A stretch of DNA of 64,000 nucleotides, taken from Orobanche coerulescens (lineage: Eukaryota; Streptophyta; Magnoliopsida; Lamiales; Orobanchaceae). Below, in pieces: positions 21,166 through 31,006 of this stretch. The stretch's first letter is position 1; the number at the start of each line of letters is the position of its first letter. Under the pieces are notes generated by a model. That model had not been told where the DNA came from. It saw nothing but the letters and a program-made list of their open reading frames with translations, and ran no database searches. The position numbers and the translations under genes were made by a program. The stretch covers positions 90,001 through 154,000 of the forward strand of contig JAWKAU010000257.1 of NCBI GenBank assembly GCA_033398695.1. Reading direction: 5' to 3'.

Positions 21166-22799
21166 AAAACAATGCGGCCCCATATAATTTCACTTCCATT
21201 TGATTCGTCCATCGGGTCTCAACAATTTCTGTCAGTTTTTTCAACAATCTTGGATTATGCGCAAATGACTCCTTGAGTTTGTTCTTGGCAACGATCATAG
21301 CCATGGAAACCTCGGGCATAGCTGGAGTTTCATCACCATCAACTATCCCCAATACAATAAGAAGCGGGTGTGATGCTCTTATACAATCTTCGACCGAACT
21401 CCAAAACCTAGAAGAAAATATAGTGTCACACACCCTTTTTCCTGCTTTCGTGTTGGCCTATCTTGAACTGTACCAATCCTCGCTAACAAATAGACTTCTC
21501 AAATCATCTTTATGCTTGTACAAACTTTGCAAAGTAAGGAAAACAGTGGCAAATCGAGTAGCCCCGGGTCGCACAAGATCCTTCCCACCCGTCTTCTCCC
21601 TCATAGCATAATGAATCCTCCCATGTCTATAGATAAATGTAGTAACACGCCTAGCACTTTCAATCTTAGACTTGAATTCATTCAATTTTCCAATGTCTTC
21701 CAACATAAGGTCAAGGCAATGCGCAGCACAGGGAGTCCAATAAAGTGTAGGTATTTTCTGCTCCAGTTGTTTGCCGGCCGCCTTATAATTGGCACCATTA
21801 TCCGTCACTTTTTGAACAAGGTCCTCGCTGATTTCTTCAATTTTCTTCTCAAGCAAGTCCGCTAACATTTTTGCATCATGTGATTGTCCAGATGCATCAA
21901 CGGACTCCAAGAAAAAAGTCCCTTCTGGACTATTGACAAGAAAATTAATCAAGTGCCGATTCCTTCTATCTGTCCATCCATCCGACATAAGTGTGCACCC
22001 ATATTGCTTCCAAGCTATTTTATGCTTCTCTTTCACCAAGCCTATCTCTTTTTTGGCCTTCACAAGTAGAGTTCCCCGCAAATCATGATAACTAGGGGGC
22101 TTTACCCCAGGTCCCATTTGGACAATCGACTCAACCATTATTTCATAGCTCCTTGAGTTTGCCACGTTGAATGATATGCCATTCTCATAGAAGAAATTGG
22201 CGATGTGCATATGCATTCTCTTTTTCTCTTCCGGGCTCTTTGTGCAACCTTCAATTGTCGTCTGGGTACTATCCTTAGTATGTCTCTCTTCAACAACCTC
22301 TTCAGGAGTTTTTCGAACCATTGCAGAAATTGACATGTTTTGTTTTCCTACTCTTGGTTACAGTCCTGCAAAATTTAAAGACGAATGCTTTCTTTTAACT
22401 GCTGTTCCGGAACTTGGTTGAGTAACAGAGGCACGGGAGGATGAATGAGTATTAATGTCATTACCACTACTATCACCATCATCCAAAATGACTTGTTTAT
22501 TACTTGTAGTCTTAGATATGTACTGTTGCATCTCCCTCATAATTTTTGTGGTTGTTTGAGGACATTTAGCAACATCTCCATAACCAACAGCTAGGTGTTG
22601 CTTCAATCTCTTTATCCCCGAGTGCATTTGTTTGTGACAAAGTGAACATTTTGTTCAAGTCTGGCCAAAAACCGTATTTCCATCCCAGATCACTCGGTTT
22701 CGCCTTTCTTTTAGGATCTTTGGGCGGATCGTAATTTTCGGTAGAATTACTTTCAGCTATAATAATGTTTGGGCCTGTAAATAAATTAAAAAATAATTA

Positions 22800-23080
22800 G
22801 ACAAAAAAAATTAATGAAACAAAAAATCAGAAAGAAAAGAACAGAAAAAGTCAAGAAAGAAAAAAGAAAGAAAAAGAAAAATAAGAAACATATAGGTAAA
22901 AAAAAGAAAAACATATAATTTTCGACTGGTGTACCTGTTCAAGTATGGCCATAAAAAAAAAGAAAAACACCCAAAAAAAAAAAAGAAACATTTCAAAAAG
23001 GAAAAACATATAAAAGAAACAGGAAAGAAAAAAGAAAGAAAAAGAAAGCAGCAGGAGAAAAGGAAAGAAAAGAGAGAAAG
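22800..23080. repeat. Purine-rich (AAAG) low-complexity tract
   Basis: About 280 bases of AAAGAAAAAG-like sequence on the plus strand. On the minus strand it is a polypyrimidine stretch 3' of a GC-rich block (23,085-23,240) that may be the untranslated or first exon of the hAT transposase gene, with a donor AACAG/GTACTT near 23,088. Confidence 0.7.
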
Positions 23081-23451
23081 AAAGTACCTGTTGAGCGACG
23101 GGCAGCGATAGGAGGCGGGCGGCGATCGGCGGCGGGCGGCGAGTTGCGGCAACGGGCAAGCGGCAGGAGGAGATACTTGGAGTTGGCTAAAGGCTGAAGC
23201 AGTCGATGTGGGGGACGGGGATGATTTCGAATACACTACAGGTAGGGTTAAGTACTTAACCTTTTTTTTTTAAATTTGGGCCGCGAATCCTTGGGTCGGG
23301 TAGGCGACCCAGGCGTCGACTATTACGCCTGGGCGACGACTTACAGCACCTGGCGAGGCGAACCTACCAGGCGGTCCACCGAAAACCGCCTGGATGCCTA
23401 GGCGGCGACTAGACATCGCCTAGGCGACGCCTTAACAACACTGGTTATAAC

Positions 23452-24680
23452 TACCACACAATGCAGACATAGAAGTTGATAAAATTCACACCAAATCCAA
23501 ATTTCTTCCACATGAAACCATATTTAATAAAAAAAAATCTATTTATTATATTATAATATTATGAGAAAATAATCGTTTATACAAGAAAGGAAAGGAATAC
23601 TATGTAGTGCTGAGAGTTGAATGTGAATATCACCAACTTTTCAGCGCTATTGTAGAGCAATTTTAGAGCCCGATTCTTCACGCGGAATACCGTACACCGT
23701 ACAGAGAAACCTTAACTGGAACTATGGCAGGTTGGTTACACTTTCATAACTGGAGCCATGGATTCCACTTATGGTTGAGAACTCTGTTCTCCGAAGAATC
23801 AGGCTACACGTTTGAACTGTAACCTTGGAACTATTTAAATAAATTAACATCAAGAACAAGGTTTTGAAGTTAATAATTTTAATAAAATGAAAGATTTGAA
23901 ATATCTAAATGCAAAAATAACACAATTTAGGGATTGAGAACTTCAGAATATAGATGAAGAAAAAAAAGTCGAATTTTAGTGATTGATGTGCAGAAAAAGA
24001 ATTGCCTACAAATTTTCTTTTAACGGAAATTCATTAAAATTCCAAAAAACAAAAAATCAAAAATAGTTGTTGACTTTTGAATCACTGATTACACTGACGG
24101 TTATGGATGGAACCACTGGTTTTCCAGTCCTCCAATGGGTACCTTGAAGGATATTTACAATTACGTTTACGGCTTTGAAATCATTGACTATGTTCGATTC
24201 CGATTTGAAACCCGATTTCAACTCCGTTTGGCCAGGCCTACTCTCTTCAAACAAGACGTATTTTTGAGTTTGAATAACTGACTCTAATACCATTGATACA
24301 ATTTGTTGTAGGATGCTTCCATTGTGTTGTTCAGGGTTTGGCAACTTTGAGATTCTGGGTTTAGGTTTTCGGCTATCATGAAATGTTCAGAGCTGGGAGT
24401 ATATAGTGGGAGTTCGTTTGGCTGGATAGCTACGTTTAACATCAACCACTTCAACCACTCAATCATCCAATTTTTTTTTAATATTTAGTTAATTTTTCTC
24501 TCGTCCACATCATCAATAATCATTCCAACCCAAGCACATCAATTCTGAGAGATTTATTCATGACCACCCAACCACAACATGTTATAAATTACTAGAGGTA
24601 ACCCATGCCGTAATGGCACGGTGGCGGCACCATAATTAGATTACAGTAACCAAATCATTAAATTACTTTGCTAGAAAAAA
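23452..24680. other. Mostly unassigned; possible old LTR edge near 24,290
   Basis: Mostly unassigned AT-rich DNA. On the minus strand near 24,280-24,300 the string TATCAATGGTATTAGAGTCA resembles the initiator-tRNA primer site (TGGTATCAGAGC) of plant Copia elements, so a degraded LTR and leader may lie at about 24,057-24,600. I could not find LTR ends. Confidence 0.25.
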
Positions 24681-24689
24681 TATGTTGGC

Positions 24690-25110
24690 GCCCAGAGATC
24701 TATCTATGTCCTCCGCCGGCGTGCAGGTTGGTAGGCGGCCGCACCTCTAAAATTAATAAAAAAAAGACCTCCAGCGGCAACCCCGTCGGAAAGCAGGCCG
24801 GCTTCTAAAAATAATAATAATAATTGGTCGTCGGCGGAAGTATGCCGGCGGACGATTACGGTCCCACCGGAGTACAGAGAACTGACCCGTCGCCAAAGGT
24901 CTGCCGGCCGCCGGCAGTGGCCCCTCCGGAAAACAGGTCGGCAGACCGGTTAAAAAGAAAAAAAAATGGCCAGCAGCTAGAGGTTCACCGGGAACCCCGC
25001 CGGAAAAAGGCCGGTAGGCCATCCGAAGAAAAAAAAAATGATTGGCAGACAACCGACAATCCACGACCCACTGAAAAACCCCGTCAGGAACAATTTTTTT
25101 TTTACGATTA
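24690..25110. repeat. GC-rich / A-tract minisatellite
   Basis: About six diverged units of roughly 60-70 bases. Each has GCCGGAAAA-type GC-rich sequence followed by a run of A or AAT. In inverse orientation it resembles the array at 3.78-4.03 kb. The frames running through it are an effect of the repeat. Confidence 0.6.
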
Positions 25111-27342
25111 ATTTAATATTCTAGGGAACATTTAAAATTTTATTATTATTGAGCATTCGATATTATTAAATTTAATACAAAGGGGAAGGGAGGGGTACAA
25201 AGGTATTTTTAGGTGCGAACTACGACAAACACAAAATACAACTGTGCCCTATATTAAACTAATTAGTGTCCGGTGGCAGTGCTGGTGCTATGGCTCTTCA
25301 TTGGTGCATCAGTGTCGATATTCACTAATTTGTGTTGTAGTCGTGGTAGTGTTATACGGTAGTAGTGGTGATGAACAACTCACTTATTATGATGTGTGTT
25401 GAATTGAATAAAGTAAATTAGGGCATATTTTCGATTGTGATTTGTGTACGATGATACATATGTCCCAAAATCATTACGCACAACATCCTTCCCAACAAAT
25501 TATTTATAGAATAAACACGTTCATTCATACACACGATAATTATAATTAAGTGACTCCTCAAAAGAAAGCGTCTTTTTCACTGAATTGAGAAGTCCAATTA
25601 ATTAAATTTTCCATATATATCATAGATGAATATAGAACCTTGTTACACCCCTATTATTCAAAGAGGGAATCACCCCCTTGGACTTCTATATATTTATTTA
25701 TAGTTTATATCTAAAGCCTTTAATTTATAAAAGTTCAACCCTATTGGTACCAATATTTAACCAACAATATTTTATCAATATAGTTCGGCAACACACTTAA
25801 CGTGGGGAGTTAAAGGTCCATCCCATCTAGGTTTCATTTTTTTATTGGGAATCAATAACCGGACGGAAGCAGAAGAAAATAACTTTTCAACTGCATACAT
25901 AAAATATTTTCTTTTTCCGACTGAAACCACAGAACACTTTGCTGAAATTAAAAGAAAAACACATAAGAAGTACAGAGAGAGAATGAAATTCCAAAATCGA
26001 ATTCGTTCTCTCTTTTTTTCCCTTCTATTTTATGAACACAATTAGTCAAGTATTCATTCAAAAATATAATAGCTCAAACTATGTTAACATATAATAATAG
26101 CTCAAACTATGTTGTCAAGAGAGATAATAACTGCTCCTTCTCATGCTTGCTTCCTTCTCATTGGTTAAATTTCCAATTACATGCACAAAAACTTTGAAAT
26201 TAATATATCCCCAAGCACTTCCACCAAAATGTCTAACAACTTCCCAGATCACTACATTAAGAAGAACCATGATGAATCCACACTTGAGACATATAGAAGA
26301 TCTACATAATCAGTTGTCAGAATCGGAGAAAAAAAGTGTCAATAAAAAACTTAACAAAAGACACAGAAAGTTGAACATATCAGTTATTATTTTAGAGTTT
26401 TGCATTGTTTGCAAAAAGAAGCTGAAATTAAAAAAAAAATGATAAAAGAGTGTTTGGTGGATAAGTTGCAGATGCGCTTCATTTGTGAATAATATAATAT
26501 GGAGTGTTTGCAGAAAACTAAAAGACAAAAGTGATTCTAAGGTTTTAGCTTGACAACAATCACATTTTATTTTTTGCAAATGCCAGCTACCGATCCTTAT
26601 ACTGCCTATTCGTGGAACATAGTGTTCGTACAGACAATGGGTCAAATAGTAAATTGTAACCAAACATACCTACAGATTATTCGACCGAAAATGGTCGAAC
26701 AAATCTCAAAAGTAACCCCATGATCCCGACCATGTTTAAGTTTTTTGCATTTTTTCTGCTCAAATTTTTGATTTATTTAAAAATACACATCATAATTTAT
26801 CGTATTGACACTCAAAATTAAAATATTACCGAATCAAATATTTAATCCACACATCATCAATTTGAAGATAAATTTCATAATCCCTAAAACCTCGATCCGT
26901 GACTTAGTCCTATCAATATTCGATGGTGTTCGTGGTTGTTCAACGATTTATTTCCCTTCATCACAGAATAGGAAGTTGGGGTATGGTTGGAGGTTGGGGG
27001 TTCCGGCCTGAAGGACAGATATCATTTAAAAAAACTCGAGAAAGTATATTTAAATCATGTGGTGAAGTTATTAAAAATGGATGCATTTTTTTAGTGTTCT
27101 AGTAAAAAGGAGTACATTTAGATAATTTTTTAAAGTTTTCTGAAGTGTCTCTTCCAAGTTATATTCATCGACAACCACAATCTCAAACTAATTAATTTTG
27201 CTTGCAAATTCTTTTTGTCAATATCATCTAGCCAAAAAAAAAAAGAAAAATAGATCCAATCACTAATTTCAGTTTCACCAATTTTAGACAAATCATAAAA
27301 ATAAGGTACATTACTTGTCATTGGTATGAATCCAAGACTGAC
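25111..27342. other. No gene recognised
   Basis: AT-rich sequence without element ends or convincing exons. A 20-base duplication (ATAATAGCTCAAACTATGTT) occurs near 26,070 and 26,093. A minus-strand segment ending near 27,130 (LDDIDKKNLQAKL after a GGCTAG acceptor) could be an exon but has no good donor. Confidence 0.35.
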
Positions 27343-27625
27343 CTTGGAAAAAGGAGAGGTCGCGTCCTTATGCTGCCACCTTGTGCGACGGCCGGTTCTG
27401 TATACGTTGGTGCCGACGCCGAAGACGTGGAAGCGGCGGTGGGAGGACGAGGTCGGCGCCTGACGCAAAGGAGGAGGAGGTCGGCGGTGGAAAACGAAGC
27501 AGAGATCGCAGACTTATGCGGCCGTCTTGTGCGACGACGGCCTGTGTGTACGTCGGTGCTGGAGTCGGTGACGGTGGCGGTGGGAAGAATTGAGGAAGGG
27601 TGTTGGGGCTTCTGAGAAGTAGCAA
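27343..27625 (-). CDS. Candidate GC-rich first exon with internal duplication
   Basis: A GC-rich island in AT-rich DNA. On the minus strand an ATG at 27625 opens a proline-, serine- and arginine-rich frame (MLLLRSPNTLPQFFPPPP) that looks like an organelle transit peptide. A good donor, TTCCAAG/GTCAGT, lies at 27343. But the ATG frame stops near 27,370 and a different frame reaches the donor. The island consists of two diverged copies of a unit of about 140 bases, one of which may have caused the frame conflict. It could be the 5' exon of the Sel1-like gene downstream on the same strand; that link is inference. Confidence 0.25.
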
Positions 27626-27879
27626 GTCGAGCGGTGATTTTTGTGAGAAGTAGGTGACAATTTTTTTTTTCTTTAAAATTATTGTTGAAGCTTAAAAAAT
27701 AAGGAGGGATAGTCCTTCAGACGCGGATATCTACCAAAAAAATTTAATTTTATTTATATTATAACTCGTGTCATAATAGTTAGGCATCTTCTCTCCAAAT
27801 TATTTTCAGTTCATTTCAGTTTTCTTCAGTTCAATTTTATTTTTTTAGGATTATTGTTAATTATTATTTAATCACTTTA

Positions 27880-27910
27880 GTTGATATTATTATTATTATT
27901 ATTATTATTA
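27880..27910. repeat. ATT microsatellite
   Basis: TTATTATTATTATTATTA run. Confidence 0.9.
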
Positions 27911-27924
27911 TCTTCGTTGATATT

Positions 27925-28170
27925 ATAGGGTGGGCATTCGGATCAGGATCGGATGTTTCGGAATGTTCGGGATCGGGTGACATTTTAAACTACCCAAACT
28001 TGTACCGATTTTTTTTTGTAATTTAAAGAATTTAATGCTCTAATAATTATTATAACTTCGCATAAAAATAGTCGGGTACCCGATCGAGTACCCGAAATTC
28101 AAATTGAAATACCTGAATCTCGAACCCGAACTTTTAATCGGATTCGGGTACCTGTCCTCAATTTTTTTCT
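27925..28170. mobile_element. Possible hAT-like fragment with GGGTACCCGA motifs
   Basis: Starts TAGGGTGGGCATTCGGATC and contains GGGATCGGGT, GGGTACCCGATCGAG, CCGAACCCGAA-like motifs in inverse arrangement. This pattern is common at the ends of plant non-autonomous DNA elements. The opposite end was not found. Confidence 0.35.
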
Positions 28171-28647
28171 ATTAATAATAATATCATTTATATTATTATC
28201 ATTATTACTCATTTTTATTATTAGTTACTTTCGATTCTTCAATTTTTGATTCAATTCAATTGATTCATTTTAGTTTTTTTGATTCCACTTGATTCGATTG
28301 AATTTTCACAAGAGAACATGCCCATAATGTGACTATATTATAATTAAATTAAAAAAATAAGAGGGAAAAAGGAAAGAAAATTGATGATTCATATATCAAA
28401 TTTATTATTAACATTTAAAACGGCTCATTAAGTTAGTATTTATTAACAATTATTTATTATTCTGTCATGTTTCAAAATTTTGATTTCAATTTTTTATCTA
28501 CAGAAATTTTTAAGTTTCCCAAAAAAAAAAATCAAATTTCCAAAGTCCATGTCAACAAGTGTAATTATTTATTGTTATGATTTCAATTTGATATTTATGA
28601 AATTTATGGTTTTCTAAAAAATCAACCTCCAAACTTCCAAAAGTCTT
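28171..28647. other. No gene recognised
   Basis: Very AT-rich spacer left of the Copia element, with TTGATTC-rich simple sequence. Confidence 0.45.
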
Positions 28648-28652
28648 AGTTT

Positions 28653-28827
28653 TGTTGAAGGGAAAATAACTTGAGACAAGAAAGTAGGGCAAAAGTGTTG
28701 TATTATTCCATCAATGAGATCCCTTAAATAGGGTGAAGTACATACAAACAGGCCTCAGCCAAATCCTATCTAGGAAAGCCCATAAACTAACAGACTTAGG
28801 CACACAACGGGTATTATTCCTTTAACA
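28653..28827 (-). repeat. Copia 3' LTR
   Basis: 175 bases. In element orientation it starts TGTTAAAGGAATAATACCC and ends TTATTTTCCCTTCAACA. The next bases of the element (28828-28840) are its polypurine tract, AAGGGGGAG on the minus strand. Confidence 0.95.
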
Positions 28828-28860
28828 CTCCCCCTTGTGCCTAGTCTACAAGCGCATGTC

Positions 28861-29300
28861 ATGTTGTCTCGTTAAAACCTCGTCAAGCAAAAACCCAGTG
28901 GGAAAAATGTCTTGATCGTAGGGAAAAGAGTACAGCATCCAGACACATCAAGTTTAGACTTCATCCTTTGAATCTATCCTCTCATATGATCGTTACATTT
29001 AATCATAGCGCTACTAAGGTGACCATTCCATCGATCCCCAAAATCATACATCTTGTTACCTCATTAAAAACCTTTCCAAGTGATAAAAACCCTGTGGGAA
29101 AAATGATCCTTGGAAGGAAAAGAGTATAACGTACGTTGTGGATGTAAAACTCCCCCTCAAGTCTACATCTCCCCCTGATTTGTACATCAATCAAGGATAC
29201 TTTGAAAAACTTGTGCATGTGTCGTTTGCCTCATTAAAAACTTTGCCAAGTAACAAAACCCAGTGGGAGAAAATAAACCTTGGTCAAAGAAAAGAGTACA
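28861..29300 (-). repeat. Three diverged copies of a 77 bp motif in the Copia 3' region
   Basis: Three copies (about 28866, 29053 and 29228) share, on the plus strand, CCTCATTAAAAACCTT, CAAG, AAAACCCAGTGGGA and GAAAAGAGTACAACG. This block is common near the 3' end of plant Copia elements but is usually described without a function. Regular spacing and conservation compared with the decayed frames suggest a structural or cis role. Confidence 0.75.
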
Positions 29301-29347
29301 ACGTCGGTGAGTAAGTTTCTTTATGACTCACCCTTCTCCCTCTACCT

Positions 29348-29900
29348 TTACATCGATTTCGGGAGTTCGAAAATTCTCCGCATTCCGATACTTCTCACAT
29401 GTTTTTCAAACACGGCCTTGGGCAGAGATTTGATGAACAAATCGGCCACATTCTCCTCAGATCTGACTTGCTTTACTTGAATATTGAGGAGAGCCTGTTG
29501 TTGCTGATTATAGAAGAATTTTGGAGATATGTGTTTTGTGTTATCCCCCTTGATATACCCAAGCTTCATCTGTTCGATGCAAGCTGCATTATCTTCATAT
29601 ATGCATGTGGGTGCTCCAGTGACATTACTTAGTCCACTGTTACCTCGGATATGTGTAATGATAGCTCTTAACCAAATACACTCACGTACCGCCTCATGCA
29701 AAACGATAATTTCGGCGTGATTAGATGAGGTAGCTACGAGGGTTTGCTTTGTGGATCTCCAAGATATAGCAGTGTTCCCAATAGCAAATACATAGCCAGT
29801 TTGGGAACGACCTTTGTGTGGGTCGGAGAGATACCCTGCATCAGCAAATCCTACCAATACGTTCGTCGGGGTAGGTTCTATGGCATTAGCATTTACTTTA
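29348..29900 (-). pseudogene. Copia RNase H domain
   Basis: The minus strand reads VGFADAGYLSDPHKGRSQTG, then AISWRSTKQTLVATSSNHAE, YEDNAACI and KHISPKFFY before a stop at 29348. The FADAGY aspartate, the glutamate of SSNHAE and the EDN motif are the RNase H catalytic set, and the tail matches Copia C-termini. The domain itself is intact but the frame upstream to the reverse transcriptase is interrupted. Confidence 0.9.
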
Positions 29901-31006
29901 GCATTTGCCTTTACTAAGCGGCTTCCTTTGCACGCTTGTAGGGAAAGAATAGTCCCAAGTCAATGGTTCCTTTTAGGTATCGGAATATATTCTTGATACC
30001 ATTCCAATGACGTTGCGGTCTTGAACTAAATCGAGCTAGTAAGTTTATCGAGAAGGCGATGTCCTGGTCACAGACATTGAGCTAAGTACAATAGAGCGCC
30101 TATTGCACTTAAGTAGGGAATTTCAACTCCCAAAAGCTCTTCGTCATCTTCCTTTGGACGAAATGGATCTTTCTTCGCATCCAAGCTACGACCGATCATG
30201 GGAGGGCTAACCGGGTGTGCTTTGTCCATGTTAAAGCGTCTAAGCATCTTCTGGACATAAGCAGACTGGTGGATGAGAATTCCATAGACTATATGTTCTA
30301 TCTGAATACCAAGACAGAAACGAGTCTTCCCAAGATCTTTCATCTCAAACTCAGTTTTCAAGTATCCGGTGGTTTCTCTTATTTCATCAAGAGTGCCGAT
30401 TATATTCATATCGTCGACATACACTGCGATGATCGCAAATCTGGAACTTGTTTTCTTTATAAAGACGCAAGGACACAGTTCATCGTTCTTGTATCCCTTT
30501 CCAATCAAGTATTCACTTAGACGGTTATACCACATCCTTCCGGATTGTTTCAAACCGTAAAGTGAGCGTTTCAAACGAACTGAATACGCACTCTGTGGTC
30601 TGGAGTTACTTGATTTGGGCAATGAAATGCCGTCGGGCACTTTCATGTAAATCTCCGTATCTAGATCCCCATAGAGATACGCAGTGACCACGTCCATTAG
30701 CTGCATTTCCAATCCTTCGGAAATAGCTAGGCTGATTAGATAGCAGAACGTAATAACGTCCATTACGGGGGAGTACGTTTCCTCGTAATCTATACCAGGG
30801 CGTTGTGAGAAACCTTGTGCAACAAGGCGAGCCTTGTACCTTAGGACTTCGTGATTCTCATTACGCTTTCTGACAAGAACCCATTTGTGTCCAACAGGCT
30901 TTACACTTGGCGCAGTTAGCACTACTGGGCCAAGTACCTTGCGTTTTGTCAGAGAGTCAAGCTCTTCCTGGAGAGCTTCTTTCCATTTAGGCCAATCGGC
31001 TCTTTG
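29901..31006 (-). pseudogene. Copia reverse transcriptase
   Basis: Minus-strand frame 30068-30922 (open further upstream to the stop at 31005-31007) has VGHKWVLVRKRNE, YKARLVAQGFSQRPGIDYEE, YSPVMD, QLMDVVTAYLYGDLD, LKRSLYGLKQSGRMWYNRL, the catalytic YVDDM box, MKDLGKTRFCLGIQIEH and PYLSAIGALLYLA. These are the ordered RT motifs of plant Copia elements, copying element RNA into DNA in the virus-like particle. After LYLAQCL the expected ARPD segment is lost in frameshifts. The stop at 31005-31007 is TAA where CAA would restore the usual residue type. Confidence 0.93.

Larger units (their letters stand above)
19332..22780 (-). pseudogene. hAT transposase (BED finger, DUF659 type), broken
   Basis: Minus-strand parts in order: a BED finger near 22,570-22,770 (WKYGFWPDL, then CSLCHKQMH and KRLKQHL) broken by a one-base frameshift; a linker (22,358-22,560); the DUF659/RNase H-fold core at 21,458-22,336 with the catalytic aspartates in MSDGWTD and VTDNGANY, plus YWTPCAAHCLDLMLEDIG; a downstream helical part at 21,175-21,433 (ETRWTNQ); a 3' segment with frameshifts at about 19,990-20,318; and an acidic C-terminal tail at 19,332-19,694 (WDNEWVDDS, DDEDIDDDDE). 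The nested hAT sits inside the coding sequence just after KLYGAALF. Full-length relatives have about 650-750 residues. It is no longer functional. Confidence 0.85.
18970..23443 (-). mobile_element. Large hAT element with perfect 8 bp TSD
   Basis: 4,474 bases (about 3,620 without the nested insertion). Inverted ends CAAGGTTGTCACGGCG and, on the complement, CAGTGTTGTTAAGGCG. Flanks are GTTATAAC on both sides (18962-18969 and 23444-23451). Subterminal regions are packed with CGCCTAGGCG-type motifs. It carries a minus-strand hAT transposase gene with broken frames and is split by a second hAT at 20,319-21,165. Confidence 0.92.

Noticed and set aside
22811..23236. 141-residue minus frame rich in phenylalanine and leucine
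   Set aside because: Translation of the purine-rich tract; only its first 50 residues might be a real 5' exon of the hAT gene.
24753..25111. About 100-residue frames on both strands
   Set aside because: They come from the GC / A-tract minisatellite.
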